Assembly (NCBI GenBank): GCA_905221605.1
Contig: CAJNDS010001890.1
Location: forward strand, 1,446,001 to 1,510,000
DNA length: 64,000 nucleotides
DNA from: Symbiodinium natans
Taxonomy: Eukaryota > Sar > Dinophyceae > Suessiales > Symbiodiniaceae
Reading direction: 5' to 3'
Shown here: positions 29,642 through 39,220 of the stretch, piece by piece
How positions within the stretch are numbered: the stretch's first letter is position 1
Layout of the letters: each line of letters opens with the position of its first letter
Translations under genes and position numbers: made by a program
Notes under the pieces: model-generated
Seen by the model: the letters and a program-made list of their open reading frames with translations, nothing else
Databases searched by the model: none
Told to the model about the DNA's origin: nothing

Positions 29642-32600
29642 CTATTCCCGAAGCACAAGAAAGAAATTTTCTGATTTGATCCCTCTCTCCAAGGCTTTCT
29701 GCTGGAGCGCACGGCCCTCCTCAACAACGGACCACAAACCAGTACGGACAACATGCCGAAGATAGTCACCAGGATGTATCTTGGTCAAGGGATCAGAAAG
29801 CATGGATCGTGTGTCGATCCAACGAACTTTGCCACAGGTGTCTGCCAAATCACTCTTGATGACCGACAGGTCGATGGCAGTTCTTTTGTCGCTGGCGAAA
29901 GCTACAGTACTAGAACACTTGTTAAGGGCATCATAAAGACTCTTAGAATCGACGGCAGCAAAGAAAGGAAGCTTGGAAGTTTCACTTCGCCAGTCTTGGG
30001 CACTGAGCATCCCATGGAACGCCTCAAGGAAAAGAAGCCTGTGCCAATGCACGGCGCCAACGCCAGACTGCAAAGCTTGACCCTCGGCGGCCAAGGTGTC
30101 TACTGTCTTCCTCTTGAGTCTATAGCTTCGCCATGACGCAATGGTGGTCATAGTAGGCTTTTCAGAAGTGGCGAGCTCACTATCATGATAAATCACGATC
30201 TGACCTGCCTGGCTGCACAAGTTCTGAAGCTGTACAAGGCTACTATGAATCTTTGTTGCAGGAACACCTTCTTGGCCATTTGAGACCTTGAAAAAGACCG
30301 TTCTGCCGTGCCAACTGTGTTCTTTCAGAACCCTGACACCCTTTTGGTCACACCACTGGTCCTCGACCGTCTCGGAGCGGAGAATCGTCCCGTCGTTGTT
30401 GTAGACCTCGGTTCGGCGTTCCGGTTGAAGCTGATGAAGATCTGGACCGTCAGGGGAGGCGCCTGGATGAAAGGTGGTTCTCCTTGGGGACAAGTGATGT
30501 CGTACCCAAGTGTCTTGAGTCTCCTCCCAGTAGTCGTCATTGCCGCTTTCTAACCACAGGCGGTCCTTGGCATTTCCCCACGCAGCATCAGTGACAACTG
30601 AGACTCGAAGTCGTTGCCAAGGAATCGGCATCACGCGGATTCCAAGCTCGGAGTGTTTGATGGCTTCTGCCGCAATCTTGTTGCCCTCGACCAAGTCGGA
30701 GATCTTGGGTTCTGGAAACGCTTGTTGAAGAAGAGCCACGCGACCTGCTAGGTCGCACCTCGTCTCTTTGGCCAGCCAAGAAAGAACGCCAAGTTGGCTT
30801 CTCAGCTGTTCCACTTCAACAGCTGTACACTTGGAGTACCGCTGTTGCTTGCGCTTCCGGGGAATGGAGTTGATAACCACCTTGTCCTTTACGTAGAAGG
30901 CCTGCTTAATGCTGATGGAGCCATCCAGTTCAAGCTTGATGTCCTTGCCAGTAAACCTACCAGCTCCTCGCTGGTTTTTGCCCAACTTATATTCTTTGGC
31001 GATCTGTTCGATAGCCTTCCAGTGGTCGTCATCACCGCCGTGAAGCATATCATCTGTTGCTAGGCCAATGATGCCCTTGAGGGAGGCAGTCTCGGCATCG
31101 ACAATCTCCTTCTTATAGAAGACGCAGGGGTCGAACTGGCTGACCTGGTAGCCAAAGTCCTGAGTCAGTCGCCGAGTCAAATGAGCAAACCACGCATAAG
31201 GCCCATCTGTGAGACCATAGCAGGTCTTAAGGAGTCGAAGCAACTGATGACGATGAGCACCAGGAATTCCTTCGGGGGGCTGTCGACAGTAAAGCTCCCT
31301 CTGGATTTTGTCGCCGGAGTGAAAAGCCTGTGTGAAGTCCAGGAAGCCTGGAACCCAGCCCAGACTAGCAAGGACTTGTGCCACGAAAACCACGGAGTCT
31401 CGCTGAACCTGTGGGGTCGTACTTTCAACTTCCAACGCTGAAGGGTCGGAAAACCCTTGCATGACGTGTCGACATTTGGCCTTGTGTGGGCCATGGCCAT
31501 CATCTTCAAGAAGAATGCCTTCCGCATTAGCCTTGTCAACCTCTGCAGGTTCAAGGGGCTTTTTGGTCAACACATAGCGGGAGTTCATAACCTTGTCGGC
31601 CTTCTCGACGAGGACCTTGCTGGACTCGGCAGGGCTGAGGAGCTCGTAGGCACCCGTGAGGAGGTTGTTGTTAATCTCCTTGGAGATGGCTAGGCGCAGA
31701 CGCTCGGCGTCCTTGCCAACGAAGTCGTGGACTCGGGCCTCCTTTCGAGCTCGCTGTTTGGCCAAGGCTTGAAGATGAACATGGTAAATTTCAAGGAGTT
31801 CCACTCGAGACCGTTTGCCTGGAGGGGCTTCTTCAGAAGGAAGCTCGGCTTCCCTTTTGCGATCACCTTCGGAAACATCTGTGAGGCCCTGGCCAACACT
31901 GGACGAAGCTGCTTGACTAGCTGGTCGAAGCTCGGAATCTAGAGGTCCTAGACCGAGTTCAGCTCCGACATCCACATCATCATGACGAACCGGAGCCGGA
32001 GGAGCCACTGCGTAGTTGCCACTCTTCTGACGAACTCTTCGGCTCGGGGGTTCACTTCGAAGCACTTCTTCTTCGTCATCGCGCGGAGGAGGATCATCAA
32101 CTAGATCGTCGATGGGATCTTCGTCCTTGGACAGGTCCACAAAGTTGCGCTTTGGGATCCGCTGGAAGGATTCACGAGCCTCGGTTATGCCACTTAGCCA
32201 ACCGGATATGGATAGGGATTCTTCCTCAGAGGCCAGTCGAACCCTTTCAGGAGCAGCTTTGACTACTGAGTTGCCATGAGCAATCCATACTGTGTTAGGC
32301 AGGTTGGTGAGCAGCACTCGGCCGGGACCATTCCAGTACGAATGCCGGATTTTCTTGGTGGAACCAGCGCCTCGCCTCCAATAGTAAACTAGTTGACCTG
32401 TTTCAAAGTTTTGGTGCTTGCGAGCGCCGGCTAAGGCTGCAGCGCGAAGAGCTTGCGAGCAGTCAGCCTCATGAAATGCGCACGCAGCAGCCTTTCGCAT
32501 TCGCATAGCCCGGCAGGCCTCAACATCACCTATTCTTTGGAGATCGGCGGCAGCGATGTCATGTTCTCCGCCGCTCAAGAGGCCTCCCGGCAGTCTTGGG

Positions 32601-35600
32601 GTATATCCCATGACCCGTTGAATCGGAGAATACCCGGCTCTCAATAGCAAGCGATTTCGAGTCATGCAAGTCACATCTACAAGCTCTTTCCATTCTGCTA
32701 AAGTACGACAAGAATACGTAGCCATGGTCTTATAGAGGATGTCCTTGAAGATCCCACCGGCTCGCTCGGTCAGGCCACGTTGGGTCGGGGCCTCAAGCGA
32801 ACCAGGAACAACTTCACTGCCATCTCTTTCAGCTTGCTCTGCAAAATGCGCTCGAAATTCCGTGCCTAAGTCGTTGAGGATCTTGCGAGGTGGGCCAAAG
32901 AAGCGAATCCATTGGCGGTAAGCTTCTCTGATATCCTCTGAGGTTTCCTTGCGCATGGGGATGACTAGTTGAAAGTGACTATTCCAATCCACAATGTTGA
33001 GGGCTGGAACTGCTTCGTTATTGTGGTTGCGAAGGTGCACAGTATCTAGACCCACCAAATCGTTGACAGCCGTACTCTCTCTCGGGGGAGCGCCTCGTCT
33101 TGCGGGATCAGGAAGCTGATACGCCTGGCAAATCGAGCAATCCAACTTCTTAGCCACTTCTATCACGTCAGAAGGTGCGTTGCCATGTCGAAGAATGCGA
33201 AGAAAACGTTCTTTAGACGGGTGCCCAAGACCATCATGCGCTCGCTTGACCAAACGTTCTAGGCTAACTTGTTGAAGACCAGGAAAATGCCGCATACGTC
33301 TGGCTTGATGATCTCCCAAACTACGAAAATAAACTGCCGCAATGCAATCACTCGCTGCGACCCTTGGACTAGGTTGCGAAAGATCCTGCCATCGGACCTC
33401 GTCCTCGAGAAGCTTCCACGCGTCACCTCGACGAGACCAAGAGGAACGCCAAAAATATTGATGGGCCTCGTGTTCTTCAGGGGGAAGAGGAATTTGATTG
33501 CAATTTTGCTTGACCACAGCCGCCTTACCCTGGGATACGGTATGAAGGCCTTCCGTCTCAACCTGCTCACGAGTCAGGCCTGCCGAAAGAGGATCTGGTT
33601 CAGGAAGAGGACCAGAATCATCCTCCTGATGCCAAACTTCAGGTATGTCAGATTGAGAACCTACCTCGGGTTGTGGTTCAGCTTGTATCTCGGCAAGTTC
33701 AGCTTCCGTAAAATAAGATTGATCATGAAGTGCATCGTGACTAACCACATCCATGGAATACGCAAACTCTACGGACTTGGGATCGACCTGCATAGTGCGA
33801 GCATACTCTTCAAGAATGGTGTCAATGAGCTTGGGGGGATACATCTGAGCTGCCGATGAGTTGGAAACGCCGTCCTGATTGCCGGTGAGCCAGGAAGGAG
33901 CATGATCACCTGCACATTGTTGTTGTAGCTTCAAGGCAATCCCAACGTGATTGGTCAGAAAGCCTGTGCTCTTCTCCACTGGTTGACTACGGCTATCAGT
34001 CAATCCGGATCTGCACTCAACCCCCCGAACCCGGTGTACACCTGGTTGCTTGCTCATCTGCTGGACACAATGCTCCTTCCACGAAGCTGCTGACCATGGG
34101 TGCTCAAACAGGAAAACAATGCCGAGGCTATAGCATAGCTGACAAACTTGCATGGCAAACTGAAGGATCTGCTTGTTTGACTGGATCTTCTTGACGTATT
34201 TCTTCATGGCAACTATGTCACACCCTCGAAGGTTCTGCTGCAACTGTTGCAAAGTATCGAATGCACCGCATGGAGGACAAACGACACACAAGCCGGGACG
34301 ATGATGACGAAGATAGCTTAGCACAGCTGCTTGAGGTCCGGGAAGTGCAAGGTCATCTCTTAAGACAACATCAAATGCCTTACCCCCATGCAACCCATGT
34401 CGATGTGCTCGTGGGACGGAACGGTTTGGGCAAAATGCCTCCGCAACAGTTCGCAACTGCTTGGCACTCATGCTGAACACCTCGCGATAATATGCTAGCT
34501 TCTGCTTGTTGGGTCGCTGAAGGTCTTCAAGAACTCGGCTTTTCAACACCGGAAGGTAGTCGGACGCATGCGGACCCAGCCCTTTGGCCAAGTCGGCCCA
34601 GAGCTGCTCGCTTCTCTGGAGGCTGGCAACTATACGGCGAGCCTTCGCAGGAGGTAAGTCGTAGAGGATATCGTTCGAAGACCCTAGCGATTCTGCTTGG
34701 CCTTTTGCTTGCGGAACTCCTGAAACTCCTTGAATTCCATCCACTCCTGGTAGTCGGCGGTCACCTCCGGACTCGGGATAGTCGTCCCGATTGTTACTGC
34801 CTTCTTGGCACGCGGGGGCACAGGAAGAGGAGGAGCTGGTGCCGGTGTGGAGGTTTGCGCAGCCATAGAAGTCCGGCTCGGTGATGGCTCTCTTTCCCTG
34901 CGGTCCAAGATCAGTCCGCAAGCGCGACACTTCAGCTGCTCCATGTAGCCGTTCGAGCCCTGGCGGGTAGTCTTCGTGTGCAAACACTCCAGCTGGTCTA
35001 GCGTCATCGGCTCGGGGCTGCTTGGAGACATCTGCGGCTTCTGCCAGAAGGGCTGAGTTGGAGTCCACTGAAAATAGTTGCATCGGAGCTTCGGCTTGGC
35101 GAACTTGGGGCACGAGAAGAACATCCGCTGGAAGTTGTTGCCGGCCTTCTGAGTCCTGAGAATCACTGCGGTCTCGTTGCAGAAGCACTTGGGGACCTCG
35201 GAGATGGACGGCTCCTTTTGGATCAGAATGTAGGACTCCACACTGGCCTCGGAGCGAGGCGTCGTTGGCGGAGACTCCACCACCTTGCTGCAGCGAGCCG
35301 TCTCTGCGCTCGCCATCTTGACTCTGACTGCTGTCTTGTCGAAGCGACCAGACAGGTTGTCCGAGAGTACATCGGAATCCGTCTTGACCCCCATGGACTT
35401 GAGAACCAGGTCGTTGAAGAAGTGAGCCATCCACATCAACCTTTTGACCACCATTCGTTTCCAGGCGGTCTCTGTCTTGGATTCCATCGTGCGGCTGCGC
35501 TTCATCATGGGGACGTGGAGGATTACTTCGCAACAATTCAGGGCTGCTTGTGGCACTATCTGGCTTGGGCTGCGAGGTGCAAACGGACTCTGCGCTCATG

Positions 35601-36511
35601 ACCTCGTTGGACGTTTCCTCTTGGATATGTCTCAAAGCTTGGCTAAGCTCATCTAACATGCCTGCCTGAAACTGGTGAAGGGGAACTCTTAGGGCGCCAG
35701 TGGGACCAATAAGTAAAGGAACCCGTTGGTTGAATTTCTTGAGGTGTAGACTGAGGCCCTCATCTGGGTCCAAGTGCAGCACAGCTCGGCAATGCAGCAA
35801 GAAGGGCAGAGACAATAACAACGGTGCATGACGTCCATGGGGATCTTCAAAAACTGCAGGTCTAAGGATACAGCCCCTAGGTCCCAAGCTCGTAGCCAGG
35901 CATGCAACCTTGTTGGTCTTTGAGATGCCATTCACAGACTTGAACTGATGAGATTCGGGAACAAAGCTGACACCCAATCCTGGAGGCTGGTTGTTGATCA
36001 GTTTGGCTAGGGTTTCGGAACCAATGGCAGATCTCTGGCAACCTGTGTCAATGGTTCCGCAACTCGCATCATCTATCTGACCCTGAACATACCAGCACTC
36101 ATGCACACAGCTGTCCATGTATGGCGGGCGCGGATTGGAGTCACTTGCCGCAAGTCCGGATGCTGAGCTGGATGCGGTGCTTGACGGACGGGCTTGCCAC
36201 GTAGCCTTCCAGTCGAGGTAGTGCAGGAACATGGCCTCGTTGGTGTCCTCGAGGTAGTGGTTCTGCCATCCTCCTTGGTCACGGCCTCCCGGCTTGGCAA
36301 GCTTCGCGGGACATTCCTTGTGCCAGTTATCCTCTTGCCAGCTCCTTGGACTTCTTTGCCTGGTGCACGGCCGAGAAGGTGCGCTTGCCACCACCCTTGC
36401 CATGGTTTCTAACCATAGCAAAAAAAACCTCCTTGACTTCATCCTCGGCAAAGACCTGACTGCTGTCATCGGCAATCTGCTCACCGGCATTGTCGAGGTC
36501 GCCGATGGCAT
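29642..36511 (-). CDS. C2 pol polyprotein: protease, methyltransferase-like, integrase, reverse transcriptase, RNase H
   Basis: 2289 codons without a stop, ending 13 bp from the 3' LTR. The first 50 or so codons overlap gag. A partial zinc knuckle follows (WHKECPAK), with its first Cys pair missing. Protease has IDTGC at 155. Residues about 305-609 look like an out-of-frame reading opposite the zf-GRF frame. A methyltransferase-like domain at about 690-870 has VVCPPCGAF, FEHPW and STGFLTN. Integrase lies at about 1090-1260: HDGLGH, CSIC, GLDTVH, NDLGTEF and LTERAGG. Reverse transcriptase lies at about 1700-1900: FLDFTQAF and ATDDML, where the usual YVDD tyrosine is replaced. RNase H from about 1975 has TDAAWGN, VDSKSLYDAL and the closing LSDPLTK. 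Confidence 0.9.
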   Translation of the reverse strand: MPSATSTMPVSRLPMTAVRSLPRMKSRRFFLLWLETMARVVASAPSRPCTRQRSPRSWQEDNWHKECPAKLAKPGGRDQGGWQNHYLEDTNEAMFLHYLDWKATWQARPSSTASSSASGLAASDSNPRPPYMDSCVHECWYVQGQIDDASCGTIDTGCQRSAIGSETLAKLINNQPPGLGVSFVPESHQFKSVNGISKTNKVACLATSLGPRGCILRPAVFEDPHGRHAPLLLSLPFLLHCRAVLHLDPDEGLSLHLKKFNQRVPLLIGPTGALRVPLHQFQAGMLDELSQALRHIQEETSNEVMSAESVCTSQPKPDSATSSPELLRSNPPRPHDEAQPHDGIQDRDRLETNGGQKVDVDGSLLQRPGSQVHGGQDGFRCTLGQPVWSLRQDSSQSQDGERRDGSLQQGGGVSANDASLRGQCGVLHSDPKGAVHLRGPQVLLQRDRSDSQDSEGRQQLPADVLLVPQVRQAEAPMQLFSVDSNSALLAEAADVSKQPRADDARPAGVFAHEDYPPGLERLHGAAEVSRLRTDLGPQGKRAITEPDFYGCANLHTGTSSSSSCAPACQEGSNNRDDYPESGGDRRLPGVDGIQGVSGVPQAKGQAESLGSSNDILYDLPPAKARRIVASLQRSEQLWADLAKGLGPHASDYLPVLKSRVLEDLQRPNKQKLAYYREVFSMSAKQLRTVAEAFCPNRSVPRAHRHGLHGGKAFDVVLRDDLALPGPQAAVLSYLRHHRPGLCVVCPPCGAFDTLQQLQQNLRGCDIVAMKKYVKKIQSNKQILQFAMQVCQLCYSLGIVFLFEHPWSAASWKEHCVQQMSKQPGVHRVRGVECRSGLTDSRSQPVEKSTGFLTNHVGIALKLQQQCAGDHAPSWLTGNQDGVSNSSAAQMYPPKLIDTILEEYARTMQVDPKSVEFAYSMDVVSHDALHDQSYFTEAELAEIQAEPQPEVGSQSDIPEVWHQEDDSGPLPEPDPLSAGLTREQVETEGLHTVSQGKAAVVKQNCNQIPLPPEEHEAHQYFWRSSWSRRGDAWKLLEDEVRWQDLSQPSPRVAASDCIAAVYFRSLGDHQARRMRHFPGLQQVSLERLVKRAHDGLGHPSKERFLRILRHGNAPSDVIEVAKKLDCSICQAYQLPDPARRGAPPRESTAVNDLVGLDTVHLRNHNNEAVPALNIVDWNSHFQLVIPMRKETSEDIREAYRQWIRFFGPPRKILNDLGTEFRAHFAEQAERDGSEVVPGSLEAPTQRGLTERAGGIFKDILYKTMATYSCRTLAEWKELVDVTCMTRNRLLLRAGYSPIQRVMGYTPRLPGGLLSGGEHDIAAADLQRIGDVEACRAMRMRKAAACAFHEADCSQALRAAALAGARKHQNFETGQLVYYWRRGAGSTKKIRHSYWNGPGRVLLTNLPNTVWIAHGNSVVKAAPERVRLASEEESLSISGWLSGITEARESFQRIPKRNFVDLSKDEDPIDDLVDDPPPRDDEEEVLRSEPPSRRVRQKSGNYAVAPPAPVRHDDVDVGAELGLGPLDSELRPASQAASSSVGQGLTDVSEGDRKREAELPSEEAPPGKRSRVELLEIYHVHLQALAKQRARKEARVHDFVGKDAERLRLAISKEINNNLLTGAYELLSPAESSKVLVEKADKVMNSRYVLTKKPLEPAEVDKANAEGILLEDDGHGPHKAKCRHVMQGFSDPSALEVESTTPQVQRDSVVFVAQVLASLGWVPGFLDFTQAFHSGDKIQRELYCRQPPEGIPGAHRHQLLRLLKTCYGLTDGPYAWFAHLTRRLTQDFGYQVSQFDPCVFYKKEIVDAETASLKGIIGLATDDMLHGGDDDHWKAIEQIAKEYKLGKNQRGAGRFTGKDIKLELDGSISIKQAFYVKDKVVINSIPRKRKQQRYSKCTAVEVEQLRSQLGVLSWLAKETRCDLAGRVALLQQAFPEPKISDLVEGNKIAAEAIKHSELGIRVMPIPWQRLRVSVVTDAAWGNAKDRLWLESGNDDYWEETQDTWVRHHLSPRRTTFHPGASPDGPDLHQLQPERRTEVYNNDGTILRSETVEDQWCDQKGVRVLKEHSWHGRTVFFKVSNGQEGVPATKIHSSLVQLQNLCSQAGQIVIYHDSELATSEKPTMTTIASWRSYRLKRKTVDTLAAEGQALQSGVGAVHWHRLLFLEAFHGMLSAQDWRSETSKLPFFAAVDSKSLYDALNKCSSTVAFASDKRTAIDLSVIKSDLADTCGKVRWIDTRSMLSDPLTKIHPGDYLRHVVRTGLWSVVEEGRALQQKALERGIKSENFFLVLRE
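34684..35595 (-). CDS. zf-GRF frame embedded in C2 pol
   Basis: About 300 open codons in a different frame from pol, from just after a TGA near 35598 to a TAG at 34684. It has a clear GRF zinc finger: CFCNETAVILRT, then NNFQRMFFSC, then LRCNYFQW, the single-strand-DNA-binding finger known from APE2, NEIL3 and topoisomerase III. A second Cys pair (CRACG) and a helical acidic C-terminus follow. No ATG lies at its start; the first is about 35 codons in. This frame reads like real protein while the overlapping pol frame does not. The original polyprotein probably passed through this frame and was disturbed by two compensating shifts, or both frames are used. Confidence 0.75.
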   Translation of the reverse strand, partial: AQSPFAPRSPSQIVPQAALNCCEVILHVPMMKRSRTMESKTETAWKRMVVKRLMWMAHFFNDLVLKSMGVKTDSDVLSDNLSGRFDKTAVRVKMASAETARCSKVVESPPTTPRSEASVESYILIQKEPSISEVPKCFCNETAVILRTQKAGNNFQRMFFSCPKFAKPKLRCNYFQWTPTQPFWQKPQMSPSSPEPMTLDQLECLHTKTTRQGSNGYMEQLKCRACGLILDRREREPSPSRTSMAAQTSTPAPAPPLPVPPRAKKAVTIGTTIPSPEVTADYQEWMEFKEFQEFRKQKAKQNR

Positions 36512-37370
36512 TCAGCAAGATCTCGAGGTTCTCGTCCTCATCCGGGTAGTCGTCGGCCGAGTCAAGGTCGCCATCTTCAGCCAGGAGCACTGAGTTCGTC
36601 TTCTTGTCCTGGTTGCCGGTCGCGGAGGTCTTGGTCAGGTCGAGGTTTGTCTCGTTGACCCTGACCCACTCCTTCACGGACTTGGGCCCCAGCTTTCCTT
36701 GGGTAAAATTCAAAAGCAATTTCACCTCATCTGAGCTGAGCCTCAGCGCCATTGTCAAAAGAAAGCCGAGGTAATCATCAGGCAACTTGATTTGGTGCTC
36801 ATCTAGCTTGCGAACTGCGTTGTCCCACTTCGTGAAGAACACCTGGTGCTCCTCGCCTTTAGAGCGACGGAGACCGTAGGTGATCTTGACCAGGGACGCC
36901 AACATGTCTTCACGATCATCCTCTCCAAAGAGTTCCTTCGTGTCCATGAGCTGGAGCATCTGGTCTGCGTTGGTCTCGCTCTTCAGCCAGCCATCGTCCT
37001 TGGCCAGGTACTTCATGGAATCAAAGGGGACCCCAGTGAGGTTCTTAAGCAAAAGGGGGCCACGAGCCTTCGCCTTGGTCTTTGTTGTCGCCAACCACAA
37101 CTTGGCACGAATCAAGTAGTCCTTGAATCCGGAGGTGCCGTCCCAAGAAGGGGGTGGTCCTGCATTGGTCCGATCGTCCGATCTTCCGTCGTCGTCAGAC
37201 TCATCGCGTCGTCTGCGTCCTGCTGTCTGCCTGTCGCGCATGAAGCGAAGAAAACCTTCATAGTCATCTTCCGCACGGGAAGCTGCAGGAGAAAAACCTG
37301 GTGGCCGTTCTTCTTCTTCAGAATCGGGTACACGAACATGTTCAAAAGCCGGAGCCGGGGCGGTAGCCAT
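36327..37370 (-). CDS. C2 gag
   Basis: 347 residues from an ATG about 60 bp inside the primer-binding site. The N-terminus is acidic and disordered (DSEEEERPPG). The core starts PPSWDGTSGFKDYLIRAKLW, typical of copia Gag capsid in dinoflagellate elements, and continues with LLLKNLTGVPFDSMKYLA and further helices. The C-terminus is acidic, then basic (KGGGKRTFSAVHQAKKSK), and stops where a zinc knuckle would begin. The knuckle remnant is in the pol frame, which overlaps by 185 bp and needs a +1 shift. Confidence 0.9.
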   Translation of the reverse strand: MATAPAPAFEHVRVPDSEEEERPPGFSPAASRAEDDYEGFLRFMRDRQTAGRRRRDESDDDGRSDDRTNAGPPPSWDGTSGFKDYLIRAKLWLATTKTKAKARGPLLLKNLTGVPFDSMKYLAKDDGWLKSETNADQMLQLMDTKELFGEDDREDMLASLVKITYGLRRSKGEEHQVFFTKWDNAVRKLDEHQIKLPDDYLGFLLTMALRLSSDEVKLLLNFTQGKLGPKSVKEWVRVNETNLDLTKTSATGNQDKKTNSVLLAEDGDLDSADDYPDEDENLEILLNAIGDLDNAGEQIADDSSQVFAEDEVKEVFFAMVRNHGKGGGKRTFSAVHQAKKSKELARG

Positions 37371-37430
37371 TCAAGGATCAGCGAAGAGTGCGCTAGGCCT
37401 ACAACCCCTACAGGCCCAGGAGCGTACTAA

Positions 37431-37442
37431 GCTCCGCTACCA
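37431..37442 (-). promoter_or_regulatory. C2 primer-binding site
   Basis: One base inside the 5' LTR the element sense strand reads TGGTAGCGGAGC. This is complementary to a tRNA ending GCTCCGCTACCA, similar to the 3' end of initiator tRNA-Met. C2 therefore uses 3'-end priming, unlike C1. Confidence 0.65.
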
Positions 37443-37443
37443 C

Positions 37444-37592
37444 TGTGACCGGTAGGCCACAGTGGCAAACCCTGAAAACCCTGCACCGCGCCTTTTGCTC
37501 GGGGCTTGAGCCACGATCCATGTCGCGGCGAAATGTCTTGCGTGTCTCCTTGCGCATGGGCTGTGCTTCGGGAAGCAACTGGTGATTTCACA
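37444..37592 (-). repeat. C2 5' LTR
   Basis: 149 bp partner of 29480-29628. The spliced-leader-like nonamer is at 37505-37513. Confidence 0.85.
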
Positions 37593-37724
37593 CTGGAGAC
37601 GAGCAAGTTGAGCTCTGACAGAAGGTTCCCAGTGAGCCCGAGAGGGGACTCATAGCCAGTGACGTTTACTCCATGGCTGTCTGGCCTCGTGTAGATATGC
37701 TCCTTTTGCATTTCAGCCCAGTAG

Positions 37725-37970
37725 GGCGTTTGGCTTAGAGGTGCGCCTTGGAGGGGGGTGTTTGGCTTAGAGGTCTTAGAGGTGCGTCTTGCAGGGGTGT
37801 GGTTGGGGCGGTGCCATAAGCAAATGGAATGGGCAGGTGTTTAAAATCCCACTCTTATCCGTAACAAATCGTACTCCCGGTCTTGGTGGCACGGGAGGGG
37901 ACATACGACAAACCCAGAGACCTTATAAGTCAAGGATCCCGTCCGTGTCTGGACAAAAATAAACCCAACC
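37725..37970 (+). repeat. Direct repeat bounding the 37.7-42 kb repeat region (left)
   Basis: About 240 bp starting GGGCGTTTGGCTTAGAGG and ending GTGTCTGGACAAAAA. It recurs at 41755-41988 with a few differences and a small indel. It could be a terminal repeat of a non-coding element of about 4.2 kb or an unequal-exchange product. Confidence 0.7.
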
Positions 37971-38935
37971 ACCCTAGAAACCCTAGTTATGGCTCCCGAA
38001 GTAGTTTAAGTAAATTGAGATGTTTATCCCTTTGCGGGAGGGCCACAGACAAGAACCATAGGCCACTCTTATCCGTAACAAAGCCAAACATCCCCATCCA
38101 AGACTCTACCCAAAACCCATCCCAAACCCACTCAAACCCACGCAAGGCCTGTTTTTGCTTTTCCCCATAGTAGGGCTGTAAGGTCCCAGGTCTGCTTGCT
38201 CTGCGAAAAGGTTCTATGGCCCGGAATCTTCCCTAAACAGCCCTACTGGGGAAAAGCAAAAACAGGCATAAAGCAAAAACAGGCCTTTGCGTGGGTTTGA
38301 GTGGGTTTGGGATGGGTTTTGGGTGTAACTTGAACAGCCCCCCTCCAAGACTCTCCCAGACGCACCTCTAAGCCAAACGCGCAGCTCTCCAAGCCAAACA
38401 CTTCCCTCCAAGACGCACCTCTAAGCCAAACATCCCCATCCAAGACTCTCCCAGACGCACCTCTAACGCACACAAAACCCACCCAAACCCACCCAAAACC
38501 CATCCCAAACCCACTCAAACCCACGCAAGGCCTGTTTTTGCTTTTCCCCATAGTAGGGCTGTAAGGTCCCAGGTCTGCTTGCTCTGCGAAAAGGTTCTAT
38601 GGCCCGGAATCTGTCCTAAACAGCCCTACTGGGGAAAAGCAAAAACAGGCATAAAGCAAAAACAGGCCTTTGCGTGGGTTTGAGTGGGTTTGGGATGGGT
38701 TTTGGGTGTAACTTGAACAGCCCCCCTCCAAGACTCTCCCAGACGCACCTCTGGCTTGGAGAGCGGCGCGTTTGGAATCTGAGTTTCAAGTTATGGTTCT
38801 TGTCTGTGGCCCTCCCACAAAGGGATAAACATCTCAATTTACTTAAACTACTTCGGGAGCCATAACTAGGGTTTCTAGGGTGGTTGGGTTTATTTTTGTC
38901 CAGACACGGACGGGATCCTTGGCTTATAAGAACTC
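37913..38935. repeat. Foldback unit with 145 bp inverted ends and internal duplication
   Basis: The segment at about 37915-38062, landmark CTTATAAGTCAAGGATCC, is repeated inverted at about 38790-38935. Between them a block of about 260 bp (38105-38370) recurs as a direct copy at about 38500-38755. That block is itself palindromic: TTTGCTTTTCCCCATAGTAG against CTACTGGGGAAAAGCAAAAA. Nested hairpins are possible. No gene is supported. Confidence 0.75.
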
Positions 38936-39220
38936 ATCAGCAGCCCCATTTTGTTAGTGTCCGTTTTGTTGCTGTGAACTGAGAGACTTGACCAGCAGCC
39001 CCATTTTGTTAGTCTCCGTTCTTCGTTCTTTCTTCTTGCCGGCAACTGAAGAGATAAGCAGCGCCATTTTTTAGTCTTCGTTTTGTTGCTGTGAACTGAA
39101 AGACTAGATCAGCAGCCCCATTTTGTTAGTCTCCCGTTCTTCGTTCTTTCTGCTTGCCGGCAACTGAACAGATAAGCAGCCCCATTTTGTTAGCCTCCGT
39201 TTTTCCCTGTGAACTGAAGG
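38936..39220. repeat. Tandem repeat with GCAGCCCCATTTTGTTAGT
   Basis: Four copies of CAGC(C/G)CCATTTT followed by TTAGTCTCCGTT, alternating with CTGTGAACTGA or GCCGGCAACTGAA. This gives a dimeric period near 120 bp. Confidence 0.75.

Larger units (their letters stand above)
29480..37592 (-). mobile_element. LTR retrotransposon C2 (Ty1/copia-like, dinoflagellate type)
   Basis: An 8.1 kb minus-strand element with 149 bp LTRs (two mismatches), a primer-binding site complementary to a tRNA 3' end, gag and a 2289-codon pol. Integrase precedes reverse transcriptase, as in copia. No target duplication is visible: the left flank is the polypyrimidine minisatellite and the right flank is unrelated, which suggests rearrangement at one edge. 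Confidence 0.9.

Noticed and set aside
28614-29769. Three overlapping minus-strand ORFs of 335-363 codons rich in Arg and Glu, and one plus ORF rich in Ser and Leu
   Set aside because: All frames are open because the CT-rich minisatellite lacks stop codons. The products are pure translations of the repeat.
38936-39220. CCATTTTGTTAG repeats as spliced-leader gene copies
   Set aside because: Only CCATTTTG is shared with the leader. The 3' half GGCTCAAG and a following donor site are absent.
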